Positions 19,372 to 29,152 are shown, counted from the first letter of the stretch. The stretch: 64,000 nt of DNA from Allocoprobacillus halotolerans (GCF_024399475.1 NZ_CP101620.1:1965608-2029607), one strand, 5' to 3'. The notes: generated from the letters alone by a model not told the origin. Translations and numbers: made by a program.

Positions 19372-19426
19372 TTTACAAATCATAAAAAGAGGTGTATAGT
19401 AACATTACTTCAAAAATTTGAAGTAA
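19372..19426 (+). promoter_or_regulatory. Promoter and palindromic operator of the fatty-acid operon
   Basis: TTTACA (19372-19377), 17 bp, TATAGT (19395-19400). Starting 4 bp after the -10 box is a 22-bp palindrome, TTACTTCAAA-AA-TTTGAAGTAA (19405-19426), with fully matched 10-bp arms, placed across the expected start of transcription. It resembles the TTTGA-centred sites of FabT-type MarR repressors, known to control fab genes in Lactobacillales. No fabT gene is present in this operon, so the repressor should be encoded elsewhere. Confidence 0.8.
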
Positions 19427-19465
19427 GAATATAAAAATTTTTAACTAAATACAGGAGGACATATC

Positions 19466-19690
19466 ATGTTTGAACAAGTAAAAGATGCATTAGTAGAATC
19501 TTTAAATATTGATGGAGAAGGAATTACATTAGAATCTAAATTAAAAGAAGATTTAGATATTGATTCTTTAGCAGCTGTTGAATTGTCTTTAGATTTAGAA
19601 ACAGAGTTTGATGTTGAAATTTCTGATGAAGAATTAGCTGCATTAGTTACTGTTGAAGATATCGTGAAATTAATTGAATCTAAACAATAA
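19466..19690 (+). CDS. acpP: Acyl carrier protein
   Basis: 74 residues, strongly acidic, with the phosphopantetheine attachment serine in DIDSLAAVEL. It carries the growing acyl chain between the enzymes encoded downstream. The ribosome site AGGAGG is 7 bp before the ATG. It is the first gene of the operon, and a hairpin terminator overlaps its stop codon, so a short acpP-only RNA is probably made in excess. Confidence 0.96.
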   Translation: MFEQVKDALVESLNIDGEGITLESKLKEDLDIDSLAAVELSLDLETEFDVEISDEELAALVTVEDIVKLIESKQ

Positions 19691-19716
19691 GCTAAGGTTT
19701 CACTTAGCTTATTTTT
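19688..19716 (+). terminator. Terminator/attenuator between acpP and accB
   Basis: Perfect 9-bp stem TAAGCTAAG (19688-19696) and CTTAGCTTA (19703-19711), loop GTTTCA, then TTTTT. The first three bases are the acpP stop codon. accB follows with its own AGGAGG, and no other promoter is evident, so the downstream genes depend on read-through. Confidence 0.8.
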
Positions 19717-19732
19717 CTAAGGAGGAATAGAT

Positions 19733-20140
19733 ATGGATACGGAAAAAATTAAATCAATTATGAAGATGTTTGAAGAAAGTCAAATATCAAAGATGGATTT
19801 AACTGATGGTGATTTACATATCACATTAGAAAAAGATATAGAAGTGAAGCAGGTTGTGGCACCTGTAAATATAGAAACACCTGTTCAAGAGCAAGAAGAA
19901 AAAGCTGGAACACCTATAAAAAGTCCAATTGTTGGAACATATTATCAATCAAGTGGGGCTGAAAAAGAACCTTTTGTTAAAGTGGGAGATATGATTCAAG
20001 AAGGAGATACGATTTGTATCATTGAAGCAATGAAAGTGATGAATGAAATCAAAGCAACTGTTTCTGGAAAAGTTTTATCTATTGAAGTTCAAGATGGTGA
20101 AACTGTTGAATATGATCAAACTTTAATGATGATAGGGTAA
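19733..20140 (+). CDS. accB: Biotin carboxyl carrier protein of acetyl-CoA carboxylase
   Basis: 135 residues: a short N-terminal region that should contact the carboxylase subunits, a linker near residues 45-60, and a C-terminal biotinyl domain with the biotinylated Lys in EAMKVMNE. It swings carboxybiotin between AccC and AccAD to make malonyl-CoA. Ribosome site AAGGAGG. Biotin must be attached by a BirA ligase not seen here. Confidence 0.95.
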   Translation: MDTEKIKSIMKMFEESQISKMDLTDGDLHITLEKDIEVKQVVAPVNIETPVQEQEEKAGTPIKSPIVGTYYQSSGAEKEPFVKVGDMIQEGDTICIIEAMKVMNEIKATVSGKVLSIEVQDGETVEYDQTLMMIG

Positions 20141-20149
20141 GGTGATAGC

Positions 20150-21517
20150 GTGATTGAAAAATTATTAATTGCCAATCGTGGTGAGATTGCAGTCAGAATT
20201 ATTCGTACATGTAAAGAAATGGGAATTCAAACAGTGGCTGTTTATTCGACTGCTGATCGACAATCTTTACATGTGCAATTGGCTGATGAATCAGTGTGTA
20301 TTGGTGGACCACTCGCCAATGATTCTTATTTAAATATGAATGCGATTATTCAAGCTGCATGTAATATAGGCTGTGATGCGATTCATCCAGGTTTTGGGTT
20401 CTTAAGTGAAAATAGCCAATTTGCTAGATTAGTTATCCAATGTGGGTTGATTTGGGTTGGACCATCACCAGAAATTATCGATATGCTAGGAAATAAGTCG
20501 GCGGCTAGAAAAATGATGAAAGAGGCTGGTGTTCCAGTAATCCCAGGTTCTAAAGAAGTTGTTGAAACTGTAGAACATGGAAAAGAGATTGCCAGTCGCA
20601 TTGGTTATCCAGTCATGATTAAAGCCAGCAATGGTGGCGGTGGACGTGGTATGCGTGTTGTAAGTCATGAAGATGAATTTGAAACACAGTATCAAAATGC
20701 CAAAGCAGAAGCTAAAGCATGCTTTGGGGATGATGATGTTTATTTAGAGAAGTTGATTGAAAATCCTAAACACATTGAAGTTCAGGTGATTGGAGATCAA
20801 CATGGTAATGTTATTCATTTATTTGAAAGAGATTGCTCATTCCAAAGACGTCATCAAAAAATGATTGAAGAAGCACCATGTCATATCTTAAAGAAAGATG
20901 TACGTCAAAAGTTATTTGAAGATGCTTTGAAAGCTTGTCGTCATGTTGGCTATAACAGTGTGGGAACAATTGAGTTTTTATTAGATAAACATGGAAATTA
21001 TTATTTCGTGGAAATGAACACACGTATTCAAGTTGAACATCCAATTACAGAAATGATTTGTGGTGTTGATTTGATTAAATTACAGTTAAAAGTGGCTGGT
21101 GGGTTGAAGTTACCTTATAAACAAGAAGATATTCAACAAAATGGTTATGCTTTAGAATGTCGTATTAATGCTGAGGATATGAATCGTGATTTTGCACCAA
21201 CACCAGGAAAAATTACATTTATGCATTTGCCAGGTGGACGTGGTGTCCGTGTGGATAGTGCTATGTATAGTGGTTGTGAAATATCGCCTTATTATGATTC
21301 AATGATTTTGAAATTAATCACTTTTGCCCCAACACGTTTAGAATGTATTAAAAAAATGCGTGCAGCTTTAAGTGAAGTGATTATTGATGGTATTTCTACC
21401 AATACAAAATTTCATTACTATGTGCTTCATTCTAAAGAATTTATTGAAGGAAGTTATGATACAAGTTTTTGTGAAGCGTTTATAAAGGAGTTGAAAGAGA
21501 ATGGATCAATTGTTTAA
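20150..21517 (+). CDS. accC: Biotin carboxylase subunit of acetyl-CoA carboxylase
   Basis: 455 residues, normal length. ATP-grasp enzyme that carboxylates biotin on AccB using bicarbonate. Motifs: N-terminal LLIANRGEIAVRIIRTCKE, the glycine-rich ATP loop NGGGGRGMRVV, ERDCSFQRRHQK, and the active-site block EMNTRIQVEHPITEM. GTG start at 20150, 9 bp after accB. Its last 17 bp overlap accD. Confidence 0.97.
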   Translation: MIEKLLIANRGEIAVRIIRTCKEMGIQTVAVYSTADRQSLHVQLADESVCIGGPLANDSYLNMNAIIQAACNIGCDAIHPGFGFLSENSQFARLVIQCGLIWVGPSPEIIDMLGNKSAARKMMKEAGVPVIPGSKEVVETVEHGKEIASRIGYPVMIKASNGGGGRGMRVVSHEDEFETQYQNAKAEAKACFGDDDVYLEKLIENPKHIEVQVIGDQHGNVIHLFERDCSFQRRHQKMIEEAPCHILKKDVRQKLFEDALKACRHVGYNSVGTIEFLLDKHGNYYFVEMNTRIQVEHPITEMICGVDLIKLQLKVAGGLKLPYKQEDIQQNGYALECRINAEDMNRDFAPTPGKITFMHLPGGRGVRVDSAMYSGCEISPYYDSMILKLITFAPTRLECIKKMRAALSEVIIDGISTNTKFHYYVLHSKEFIEGSYDTSFCEAFIKELKENGSIV

Positions 21518-22368
21518 AAAACGAAATGAAGAATTAAAAGAATTCTCATCTTGGTTAAAAAGACATAAGGTCAAAGAAAAAAGAAATTCCAGAAAATATT
21601 TTTAAGCAATGTGATCATTGTCATGAATCTATTCCTTATTTTTCATTGATTGAAAATGATTATGTTTGTCCAAAATGTGGTCATCATATGAAAATTAGTG
21701 CCAGACAACGTATTCGTGACTTCATTGATGAAGGGTCTTGGCGTGAATATTTTGAAAAAGATATAACAAAGAATATTGAAAATTTTCCAGGATATGATAG
21801 TAAATTAAAAAAAGCTCAAATGTCAACAGGTATGAATGAAGCTGTGATTTGTGGAATTGGTAAAATCAATCAAAGTGGTGTTGTTTTATGTGTCATGGAC
21901 TCTCGTTTTATGATGGGGAGTATGGGAAAAGTTGTTGGTGAAAAGATTTGTAAAGGTGTTGAACTTGCATCACGTAAAAAGTTGCCATTAATCATCAGTT
22001 GTACAAGTGGTGGAGCCAGAATGCAAGAGGGTATAGACTCATTGATGCAAATGGCAAAAATCAGTGCTGCTTTAAAACGCTTTTCTAATCAAGGTGGTTT
22101 ATATATTGCTTTATTAACACATCCAACAACAGGTGGAGTCAGTGCCAGCTTTGCCATGTTAGGTGATATTATTATTGCAGAACCACAAGCTATGATTGGT
22201 TTTGCTGGAAAACGTGTGATTCAAGATACAATTAAACAAGAATTACCTGAAGGTTTTCAAACAGCTGAGTTTTTACTCGAAAAAGGTTTTATTGATATGA
22301 TTGTTCAAAGACATGATTTGAAAAATGTTATTTCAGATTTATTAAAGTTACATGGAGGAAAATTATGA
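21501..22368 (+). CDS. accD: Acetyl-CoA carboxylase carboxyltransferase beta subunit, frameshifted near the N-terminus
   Basis: With AccA it transfers the carboxyl group from biotin to acetyl-CoA. The zinc ribbon CDHCHESIPYFSLIENDYVC and CPKCG is followed by the crotonase-like domain (SGGARMQEG, HPTTGGVSASFA). The start ATG at 21501 (MDQLFKKRNEELKEFSSW) has the site AAGGAG upstream and lies within the end of accC. Between it and the zinc ribbon the frame is off: near 21578-21583 a run of six A should be five (KEKEIPENIFKQC). If read uncorrected, the subunit would lack its first 50 residues including two zinc Cys. Length about 289 when repaired. Confidence 0.92.
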
Positions 22369-23285
22369 GCCTCATAGATAATGAAAAGAAGATAAAAGAG
22401 TTACAGGCCAAAAGAGCCTTAACGCAAGATCAAAAAGAATTTGATGAATTATCTTTACAAATAGATAATTTAACAAAAGAAACATATCAGAATTTAACGG
22501 CTTGGGATCGTGTGTCTATTGCTAGACATCCATCACGACCTAAAGCCAGTGATTTTATTGAGGGATTGTTTGATCATTTCTATGAATTGCATGGGGATAG
22601 ACGTTATGGAGATGATCAGGCCATTATTGGGGGAATTGGTTGTTTTCATTCAATGGCAGTGACAGTGATTGCACAGGCCAAAGGAAAGACTTTGGAAGAA
22701 AATTTAAATAGACATTTTGGAATGTGTAATCCAGAAGGTTATCGTAAGGCTTTAAGACTTGCGAAACAAGCTGAAAAGTTTCATCGACCAATTATTACTT
22801 TTGTCGATACAGCTGGAGCTTATCCTGGTATTGAAGCTGAGGAGAGAGGTCAGGCACAGGCCATTGCTGAAAGCTTATATGTTTTCTCTGATTTAAAAAC
22901 ACCAGTGATTTGTGTGGTTTTATCAGAAGGCGAAAGCGGTGGGGCTTTGGCTTTAAGTGTTGCCGATCGTATTTGTATGTTAGAAAATGCCATTTATTCA
23001 GTGTTATCACCTGAAGGTTTTGCAAGTATTTTATGGAAAGATGATAGTCGTGTTCAAGAAGCAGCTGAAGTCATGAAATTAACATCTTATGATCTTTATG
23101 AAAAAGGGATTGTTGATCATTTGGTGAAAGAACCAACAGGTGGTATGCAAAATGATTTAAAACTTGTATTAGATAATATAGATCAGTATTTACAAAAAGA
23201 ATTAGATATTTTAACACACACAAAAGAAAAAGATTTATTGGAAAAACGTTATCATAAATTCCGTAAAATGGGATTGATGTCATGA
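22365..23285 (+). CDS. accA: Acetyl-CoA carboxylase carboxyltransferase alpha subunit
   Basis: 306 residues. Coiled N-terminal helix pair (about residues 1-55), then the crotonase-fold core with LHGDRRYGDD, GRNHFGM-like segment NLNRHFGMCNPEGYRKALRL (positions about 105-125) and FVDTAGAYPGIEAEERGQA, which forms the oxyanion hole and CoA pocket. ATGA overlap with accD keeps the two subunits in balance. Confidence 0.96.
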   Translation: MSLIDNEKKIKELQAKRALTQDQKEFDELSLQIDNLTKETYQNLTAWDRVSIARHPSRPKASDFIEGLFDHFYELHGDRRYGDDQAIIGGIGCFHSMAVTVIAQAKGKTLEENLNRHFGMCNPEGYRKALRLAKQAEKFHRPIITFVDTAGAYPGIEAEERGQAQAIAESLYVFSDLKTPVICVVLSEGESGGALALSVADRICMLENAIYSVLSPEGFASILWKDDSRVQEAAEVMKLTSYDLYEKGIVDHLVKEPTGGMQNDLKLVLDNIDQYLQKELDILTHTKEKDLLEKRYHKFRKMGLMS

Positions 23286-24255
23286 ATTCAATTGAAATCT
23301 TAGGAACAGGGTTTGTCAGAGCCCAAAAGAAAATATCTAATTTAGATTTAGAAAAAGAGTGGACACAAGTGATAAATGGATTATACAAAGAACGGGTATT
23401 TCATCACGTTATGTCAGTGAAACTGAAAATACAAGTGATTTAGCCTATCAAGCAAGTTTACAGGCGATTGAAGATGCGAATATTCAAAGAGAAGATATTG
23501 ATGTGATTATTGTTGCGACAATGACACCGGATTGTATGACACCTTCAACAGCTTGTCTTGTCCAAGCGAAGCTTGGTTTAAATGATTGTCCAATTTTTGC
23601 ATTTGATATTAACGGAGCTTGCAGTGGCTTTTTATATGCTTTCCAGATTGCCAGTGATTTATTAAGCAGATATGAACATATTCTGGTGATTGGAAGTGAA
23701 ACAATTAGTAAAATGATTGATTGGAATGATCGTTCAACTTGTGTTCTATTTGGGGATGGAGCCGGTGCGATGATTCTTGGTCGTGGAGCAACTCAGTTAT
23801 ATCACTATGCTAATAGTGAAGGAGATACTCAGCAAGTATTACAAGCTGATGGTTTATCATTGGTTCAAGATTTACAAAACAATGAACCATCAACACATTA
23901 TTTAAATATGAAAGGTAATGATGTGTTTAGATTTGCAGTGAAGGTTTTAAAAGAATCGATTGAACATGTTTTGGCACAGTCTAATCTAACAATGGATGAT
24001 ATTGATTTGGTCATTCCACATCAAGCTAATTATCGTATTATCAGTCATGTTGCGAAAAAGATGAAAGTTGATCTTTCCAAATTTTATATGAATCTTCAAG
24101 AGTTTGGAAATACTTCAGCAGCAAGTATTCCAATTGCCTATGCCATGGCACAAAGAGAAGGAAAAATACCAGCCAATGGACGTGTGATTCTGGTTGGTTT
24201 TGGAGCTGGATTAACTTATGGTGCAACTCTTATTGACAATAGAGGAGGACAATAA
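23282..24255 (+). CDS. fabH: Beta-ketoacyl-ACP synthase III, frameshifted near the N-terminus
   Basis: Starts each fatty acid by condensing acetyl- or branched acyl-CoA with malonyl-ACP. Catalytic triad is complete: Cys in NGACSGFLYAF, His in IPHQANYRI and Asn in GNTSAASIP. The first residues MNSIEILGTGFVRAQKKISN begin at 23282, overlapping accA by 4 bp. Near 23363 one T is missing (GAGTGGACA for GAGTTGGACA, ELDTSDKW), which throws off the frame. Repaired length about 325 residues. Confidence 0.94.
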
Positions 24256-24256
24256 A

Positions 24257-25200
24257 GTGTTATTAAATCAATTATTAAATATTAAATATCCAATTATTCA
24301 AGGAGCGATGTCAAACATTGCAATCGCATCTTTTGCGGCTTGTGTTTCTAATAGTGGTGGTTTAGGAATTATTGCGACAGGATCAATGGATGCCAAACAA
24401 ACACGAGAAGAAATTCGTAAATGTAAAGCATTAACAACACAACCTTTTGGTGTCAATGTGATGTTGATGAATCCTTATGCTAGTGACATTATTGATGTCA
24501 TTGTTGAAGAAGGTGTGTCAGTGGTTACAACAGGAGCAGGGAATCCTGGGCCTTACATGGCTAAATTAAAAGAAGCTGGGATTAAAGTCTTTCCAGTTGT
24601 GCCAAGTGTTGGTCTTGCCAAACGTATGGAAAGAGCTGGGGCTGATGCTTTAATTGTTGAAGGTGGTGAATCAGGAGGTCATGTTGGTGAAATGACAACA
24701 ATGGCTTTGGTGCCACAAGTTGTTGATGCAGTCAATATTCCGGTTGTTGCTGCTGGTGGAATTGCCGATGGACGTGGGATGATGGCGGCTTTAAGTTTAG
24801 GTGCCATTGGTGTTCAGATTGGAACTTGTTTATTAGTGGCTGATGAATGTCCAATTCATGAAAACTACAAAGAAGCTGTCATGAAAGCTAAAGATACGGA
24901 TACTGTTGTAACAGGAAGAAGTGTCAATACGCCAGTGCGTATCTTAAAAAATCAAATGGCTAGAGAATATTTGAAATTAGAAGGTCATTTTGAAAGTCGT
25001 GAAGAATTAGAAAAATTAACATTGGGTGCTTTAAGAAAAGCTGTTCAAGATGGTGATGTCAAAACTGGATCTGTCATGATGGGACAAATTGCTGGAATGG
25101 TCAAAGAGAAAAACCATTAAAACAGATTCTTGATGAAATGATGACTTCTACAAAAACTGTTTATCACAACTTACAGAAAGTCATGGAGGAAATGGAATGA
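24257..25200 (+). CDS. fabK: Enoyl-ACP reductase II (FabK), frameshifted near the C-terminus
   Basis: FMN-dependent, NAD(P)H-using last step of each elongation cycle; replaces FabI and is insensitive to triclosan in known cases. TIM-barrel of the nitronate-monooxygenase superfamily with the FabK pattern PIIQGAMSNIAIASFAACVS, EGGESGGHVG, VVAAGGIADGRG and GVQIGTCLL. GTG start at 24257 has GAGGAGG 8 bp upstream; an earlier in-frame codon within fabH is unlikely. The frame ends early at 25120 because a run of six A near 25108 reads five; repaired, the protein continues PLKQILDEMMTSTKTVYH to a TGA at 25198 that overlaps the next ATG. About 314 residues. Confidence 0.94.
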
Positions 25201-26261
25201 TTCAAATACAAGAACGTTTGATGAAACTTCCCATTATTCAAGGTGGTATGGGTGTTGGTATTTCTTTATCATCACTAGCTGGACACGTGGCGAAATGTGG
25301 AGCAATGGGTGTGATTAGTGCCGCTCATCCTGGTTATAACTATGAAGGATTTAGAAAAGACCCTGTAGGTGTGAATTGTCAAGCATTAAAAGATCATATT
25401 CATCATGCCAAAGAAATTGCCAAAGGCAATGGTTTGATTGGTGTCAATATTATGGTAGCCAGTCAAAATTATGAAGCTTTTGTGAAAGCTTCAATTGAAG
25501 GTGGTTGTGATGCGATTATATCAGGTGCAGGATTACCTTTAGATTTACCTAAACATGCCAAAGGAAAAGCTTTGCTAGCACCGATTGTATCAAGTGGTAA
25601 AGCGATAAAACTGATCGCGAGAGTTTGGGATAAACGTTATCAGTATACACCTGATTTTGTAGTGATTGAAGGCAGTGAAGCTGGTGGACATCTTGGTTTT
25701 AAAAAAGAAGATTTATTAGCGAAAACATATCAAAAACTAAGTGATATTTTATCAGATGTGAAAAAAGAATTAAAAGTCTGGGAAGAAAAATATAAAAAGA
25801 CAATTCCTGTCTTTGTGGCAGGTGGTATTGATTCAGGTAAAAAAATGGCTGAATTCATTAAACTTGGTGCTACCGGTGTTCAAATAGCTACACCATTTAT
25901 TGCCACATACGAATGTGATGCTTCGCAACCATTTAAAGATATGATTATTCAATGTAGTGAAGAAGATATCGAACTTGTTTCTAGTCCAGCTGGACTTCCT
26001 GGTCGTGCGATTGTCAATGACTTTGTGAAAAAAACAAGACAAACGGGCGATATTTGTATGAAAAACTGTTTACATTGTATGATTCCTTGTACGCCTGAAA
26101 AGACACCTTATTGTATCAGTGAGGCTTTAATTCAAAGTGTCAAAGGAAATGTGCAACAAGGACTTGTCTTTGTGGGAAGTCAGGCAGCACGTATTCATGA
26201 AATGAAACATGTTGATCAAGTGATTCAAGAATATATGGATGAAATGGAGGAAAATCTATGA
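25197..26261 (+). CDS. FabK-like flavin oxidoreductase (nitronate monooxygenase family) with Cys cluster
   Basis: 354 residues, same FMN TIM-barrel superfamily as the upstream fabK (LPIIQGGMGVGISLSSLAG, VIEGSEAGGHLG, VFVAGGIDSGKKM, GATGVQIATPF). Near the end it has a tight cysteine group CMKNCLHCMIPCTP followed by YC, which FabK lacks; this could hold an iron-sulfur centre or be structural. Its place between fabK and fabD with 4-bp overlaps on both sides implies a role in lipid synthesis or in repairing a by-product such as nitronates, or a second enoyl reductase for unsaturated chain control. Exact reaction unknown. Confidence 0.85.
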   Translation: MIQIQERLMKLPIIQGGMGVGISLSSLAGHVAKCGAMGVISAAHPGYNYEGFRKDPVGVNCQALKDHIHHAKEIAKGNGLIGVNIMVASQNYEAFVKASIEGGCDAIISGAGLPLDLPKHAKGKALLAPIVSSGKAIKLIARVWDKRYQYTPDFVVIEGSEAGGHLGFKKEDLLAKTYQKLSDILSDVKKELKVWEEKYKKTIPVFVAGGIDSGKKMAEFIKLGATGVQIATPFIATYECDASQPFKDMIIQCSEEDIELVSSPAGLPGRAIVNDFVKKTRQTGDICMKNCLHCMIPCTPEKTPYCISEALIQSVKGNVQQGLVFVGSQAARIHEMKHVDQVIQEYMDEMEENL

Positions 26262-27172
26262 AAATAGGAATGATTTTTGCCGGACAAGGCAGTCAATATG
26301 TTGGTATGGCCCACGAATTCTATGATGCTTTTCCAGAAGCAAAAGATGTTTTTGATCAAGTTAACATCGATATTGATGTGAAAAAAGTATGTTTTGAAGG
26401 ACCAGAAGATGTTTTGAATGAAACATCATATGCACAACCATGTATTTTAACAACATCTTTAGCAATTGCGAAAGTCATTGAAGCACATGGTATTCGTCCA
26501 GATTATGTAGCTGGTTTATCTTTGGGTGAATATTCAGCTTTAGCTTATGCAGGAGCTTTTGATATTCAAGATGCGATTTCAATCGTTAGACGTCGTGGAC
26601 AAATCATGAGTGAAGCCTTACTGGCAGGAACAACATCAATGGCAGCTGTTTTAGCCATGGATGCTTTGAAGATTCAAGAAGTGATTGAACCTATTGATGG
26701 TGTGACTATTGCGAATTACAATTGTCCAGGACAAATTGTCATTACAGGGACAAAGGAAGCTGTTGAATTAGCTTCAGAAAAATTAAAAGAAGTTGGAGCA
26801 AAACGTGTTATTCCATTAAAAGTATCTGGTGCATTCCATTCTCCATTATTAGAAGAAGCTTCTCATCAATTAAAAGATGAATTAGAAAAATATGAGATTC
26901 ATCAGCCAAATATTCCAGTGATTTATAATGTATCTGGAAAAGAAGAAGATCGTGATTTAATTGAGATTTTAACTCAACAAATCAAATCAAGTGTTTATTT
27001 TTATCAATCTATTCAATATATGATTGAAAATGGAGTAGAAGCTTTTGTAGAAATTGGACCAGGAAAAGCATTGAGTGCATTTGTGAAAAAGACAGATAGA
27101 AGTGTTCCAGTTTATAGTGTTGATAGTATTGAAGGATTAAATCAAATGTTGGGAGCGTTAAAAAATGGGTAA
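26258..27172 (+). CDS. fabD: Malonyl-CoA:ACP transacylase
   Basis: 304 residues. Loads malonyl groups onto ACP. Catalytic Ser in GLSLGEYSAL, catalytic His in SGAFHSPLL, N-terminal IFAGQGSQYVGM; all conserved. ATGA overlap with the gene upstream and an 8-bp overlap with fabG. Confidence 0.97.
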   Translation: MKIGMIFAGQGSQYVGMAHEFYDAFPEAKDVFDQVNIDIDVKKVCFEGPEDVLNETSYAQPCILTTSLAIAKVIEAHGIRPDYVAGLSLGEYSALAYAGAFDIQDAISIVRRRGQIMSEALLAGTTSMAAVLAMDALKIQEVIEPIDGVTIANYNCPGQIVITGTKEAVELASEKLKEVGAKRVIPLKVSGAFHSPLLEEASHQLKDELEKYEIHQPNIPVIYNVSGKEEDRDLIEILTQQIKSSVYFYQSIQYMIENGVEAFVEIGPGKALSAFVKKTDRSVPVYSVDSIEGLNQMLGALKNG

Positions 27173-27899
27173 AGTTGCATTAATTACAGGAGCTAGTCGT
27201 GGAATTGGAAAAGCCATCGCTTTAAAATTTGCAAATGAAGGTTATGATATAGCGATTAATTATATTGGAAATCCAGATGAAGCTTTAGAAGTCCAAAAAG
27301 AATGTCAAGCTTTTGGGGTACAGGCCATCATTCATGAAGGTGATGTTACTGATTATGAAGCAATGGATGAAATGATGAAAACAGTTTTAGAAAAATTAGG
27401 GTCTATTGATGTTTTGGTTAATAATTCAGGGATTACAAAAGATCAATTATTATTAAAAATGAATACACAATCATTTATGGATGTTATTGATGTGAACTTA
27501 AAAGGAACTTTTAATGCGATTAAAGCTGTTTCACGTATTATGATGAAACAAAGATCTGGTGTTATTATCAATATGGCAAGTGTGATTGGTATTATTGGAA
27601 ATGTTGGTCAAGCCAACTATGCAGCTAGTAAAGCAGGTGTTATTGCTTTAACAAAATCAGTGGCTAAAGAATTGGCTCCTCGTCATATTCGTGCCAATGC
27701 GATTGCACCAGGGTTTATTGCGACAAAAATGACAGATGTTTTAAGTGATGATACAAAAACAGCAATTTTAAATAATATTCCTTTACAACATATGGGTGAA
27801 CCTGAAGATGTTGCCAATGTCGTATACTTTTTAGCAAGTGATCAGGCAAAATATATTACTGGTCAAGTCATCAATGTGGATGGCGGAATGGTCATGTAA
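27165..27899 (+). CDS. fabG: 3-oxoacyl-ACP reductase
   Basis: 244 residues, short-chain dehydrogenase. NADPH-binding TGASRGIGKAIA, catalytic Ser in MASVIGIIG and YxxxK in YAASK, plus NNSGIT in place of the commoner NNAG. Reduces beta-ketoacyl-ACP in each cycle. Overlaps fabD by 8 bp. Confidence 0.97.
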   Translation: MGKVALITGASRGIGKAIALKFANEGYDIAINYIGNPDEALEVQKECQAFGVQAIIHEGDVTDYEAMDEMMKTVLEKLGSIDVLVNNSGITKDQLLLKMNTQSFMDVIDVNLKGTFNAIKAVSRIMMKQRSGVIINMASVIGIIGNVGQANYAASKAGVIALTKSVAKELAPRHIRANAIAPGFIATKMTDVLSDDTKTAILNNIPLQHMGEPEDVANVVYFLASDQAKYITGQVINVDGGMVM

Positions 27900-27908
27900 G
27901 GAGGATCA

Positions 27909-29150
27909 ATGATGAAAAGAAGAGTTGTCGTTACAGGTATGGGTGCTGTGTCACCTATTGGAAATACTGTTGATGAAACATGGAATGGAATTTTAAATCA
28001 AGTATGTGGAATAGATGAAATTACACATTTTGATACAAGTGATTATAAAGTCAAATTAGCAGGAGAAGTCAAAGGTTTAGATTTTGAAAGCTATTTTACA
28101 AAAAGAGAATTAAAGTTTAATGATCGTTTTACACAATTTGCTAGAATTGTTGCGAAACAAGCCATAGCTGATGCGAAGTTAGATTTAGAATCAATCAATC
28201 GTCAACGTTTTGGTGTCATAATTGGTAGTGGTATTGGTGGTGTGGAATCTATTGAAAAAGCCGAGCAAAATTTATTAAATAGAGGATCATCAAAAGTTTC
28301 ACCATACTTTATTCCAATGACTTTAATTAATTTGGCAGCTGGTAGTGTTGCGATTGATTTAGGAGCTAAGGGTTATGTATCTTCTGTTGTTACAGCATGT
28401 GCTGCTGGAACAAATGCGATTGGAGAAGCTTTCCATAAAATTAGAGATGGCTATGAAGATGTTATGGTAGCAGGTGGAAGTGAAGCTTCGATTACACCAT
28501 TATCTGTAGCTGGATTTGCTTCAATGAAAGCATTACACACAGGTGATGATAAAGAACGTGCTTCTATTCCATTTGATAAAGATCGTAGTGGTTTTGTCAT
28601 GGGTGAAGGGGCTGCTGTTCTTGTGTTAGAAGAATTACAACATGCATTAGATAGAAATGCAACAATCTATGGTGAAGTTGTAGGTTATGGAGCAACTTGT
28701 GATGCGTATCATATTACAGCTCCATTAGCTGATGGAACAGGTGGTGGCGAAGCGATAAAACAAGCTTTAAATGATGCCTCTTTACAACCATCTGATATTG
28801 ATTATATTAATGCGCATGGAACTTCTACACCATTAAATGATAAAACAGAAACAACTGCTGTCAAATATGCTTTTGGTGAAGATGCATATCATCTTGCAAT
28901 GTCTTCAACAAAATCATATACAGGACATTTATTAGGTGCCAGTGGTGCTTTAGAATCAGTGATTTGTGTCAAAGCTTTACAGGATGGATATATTCCAGCA
29001 ACGATTCATTATCAAAATAAAGATGAAGATTGTGATTTGGATATTGTCGCTAATGAAGGTAGACAACAAGATATTCATTATGCAATGAATAACTCTTTAG
29101 GATTTGGTGGACATAATGCTTCATTAATCTTTAAAAAATGGGAGGATTAA
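27909..29150 (+). CDS. fabF: Beta-ketoacyl-ACP synthase II
   Basis: 413 residues. Chain-elongating condensing enzyme with the Cys-His-His triad: Cys in VTACAAGTNAIG, His in NAHGTSTPLND, His in YTGHLLGASG. Ribosome site AAGGAGG; either of two adjacent ATGs may start it. No FabB is present, so FabF probably makes all elongation steps after FabH. Confidence 0.97.
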   Translation: MMKRRVVVTGMGAVSPIGNTVDETWNGILNQVCGIDEITHFDTSDYKVKLAGEVKGLDFESYFTKRELKFNDRFTQFARIVAKQAIADAKLDLESINRQRFGVIIGSGIGGVESIEKAEQNLLNRGSSKVSPYFIPMTLINLAAGSVAIDLGAKGYVSSVVTACAAGTNAIGEAFHKIRDGYEDVMVAGGSEASITPLSVAGFASMKALHTGDDKERASIPFDKDRSGFVMGEGAAVLVLEELQHALDRNATIYGEVVGYGATCDAYHITAPLADGTGGGEAIKQALNDASLQPSDIDYINAHGTSTPLNDKTETTAVKYAFGEDAYHLAMSSTKSYTGHLLGASGALESVICVKALQDGYIPATIHYQNKDEDCDLDIVANEGRQQDIHYAMNNSLGFGGHNASLIFKKWED

Positions 29151-29152
29151 AG

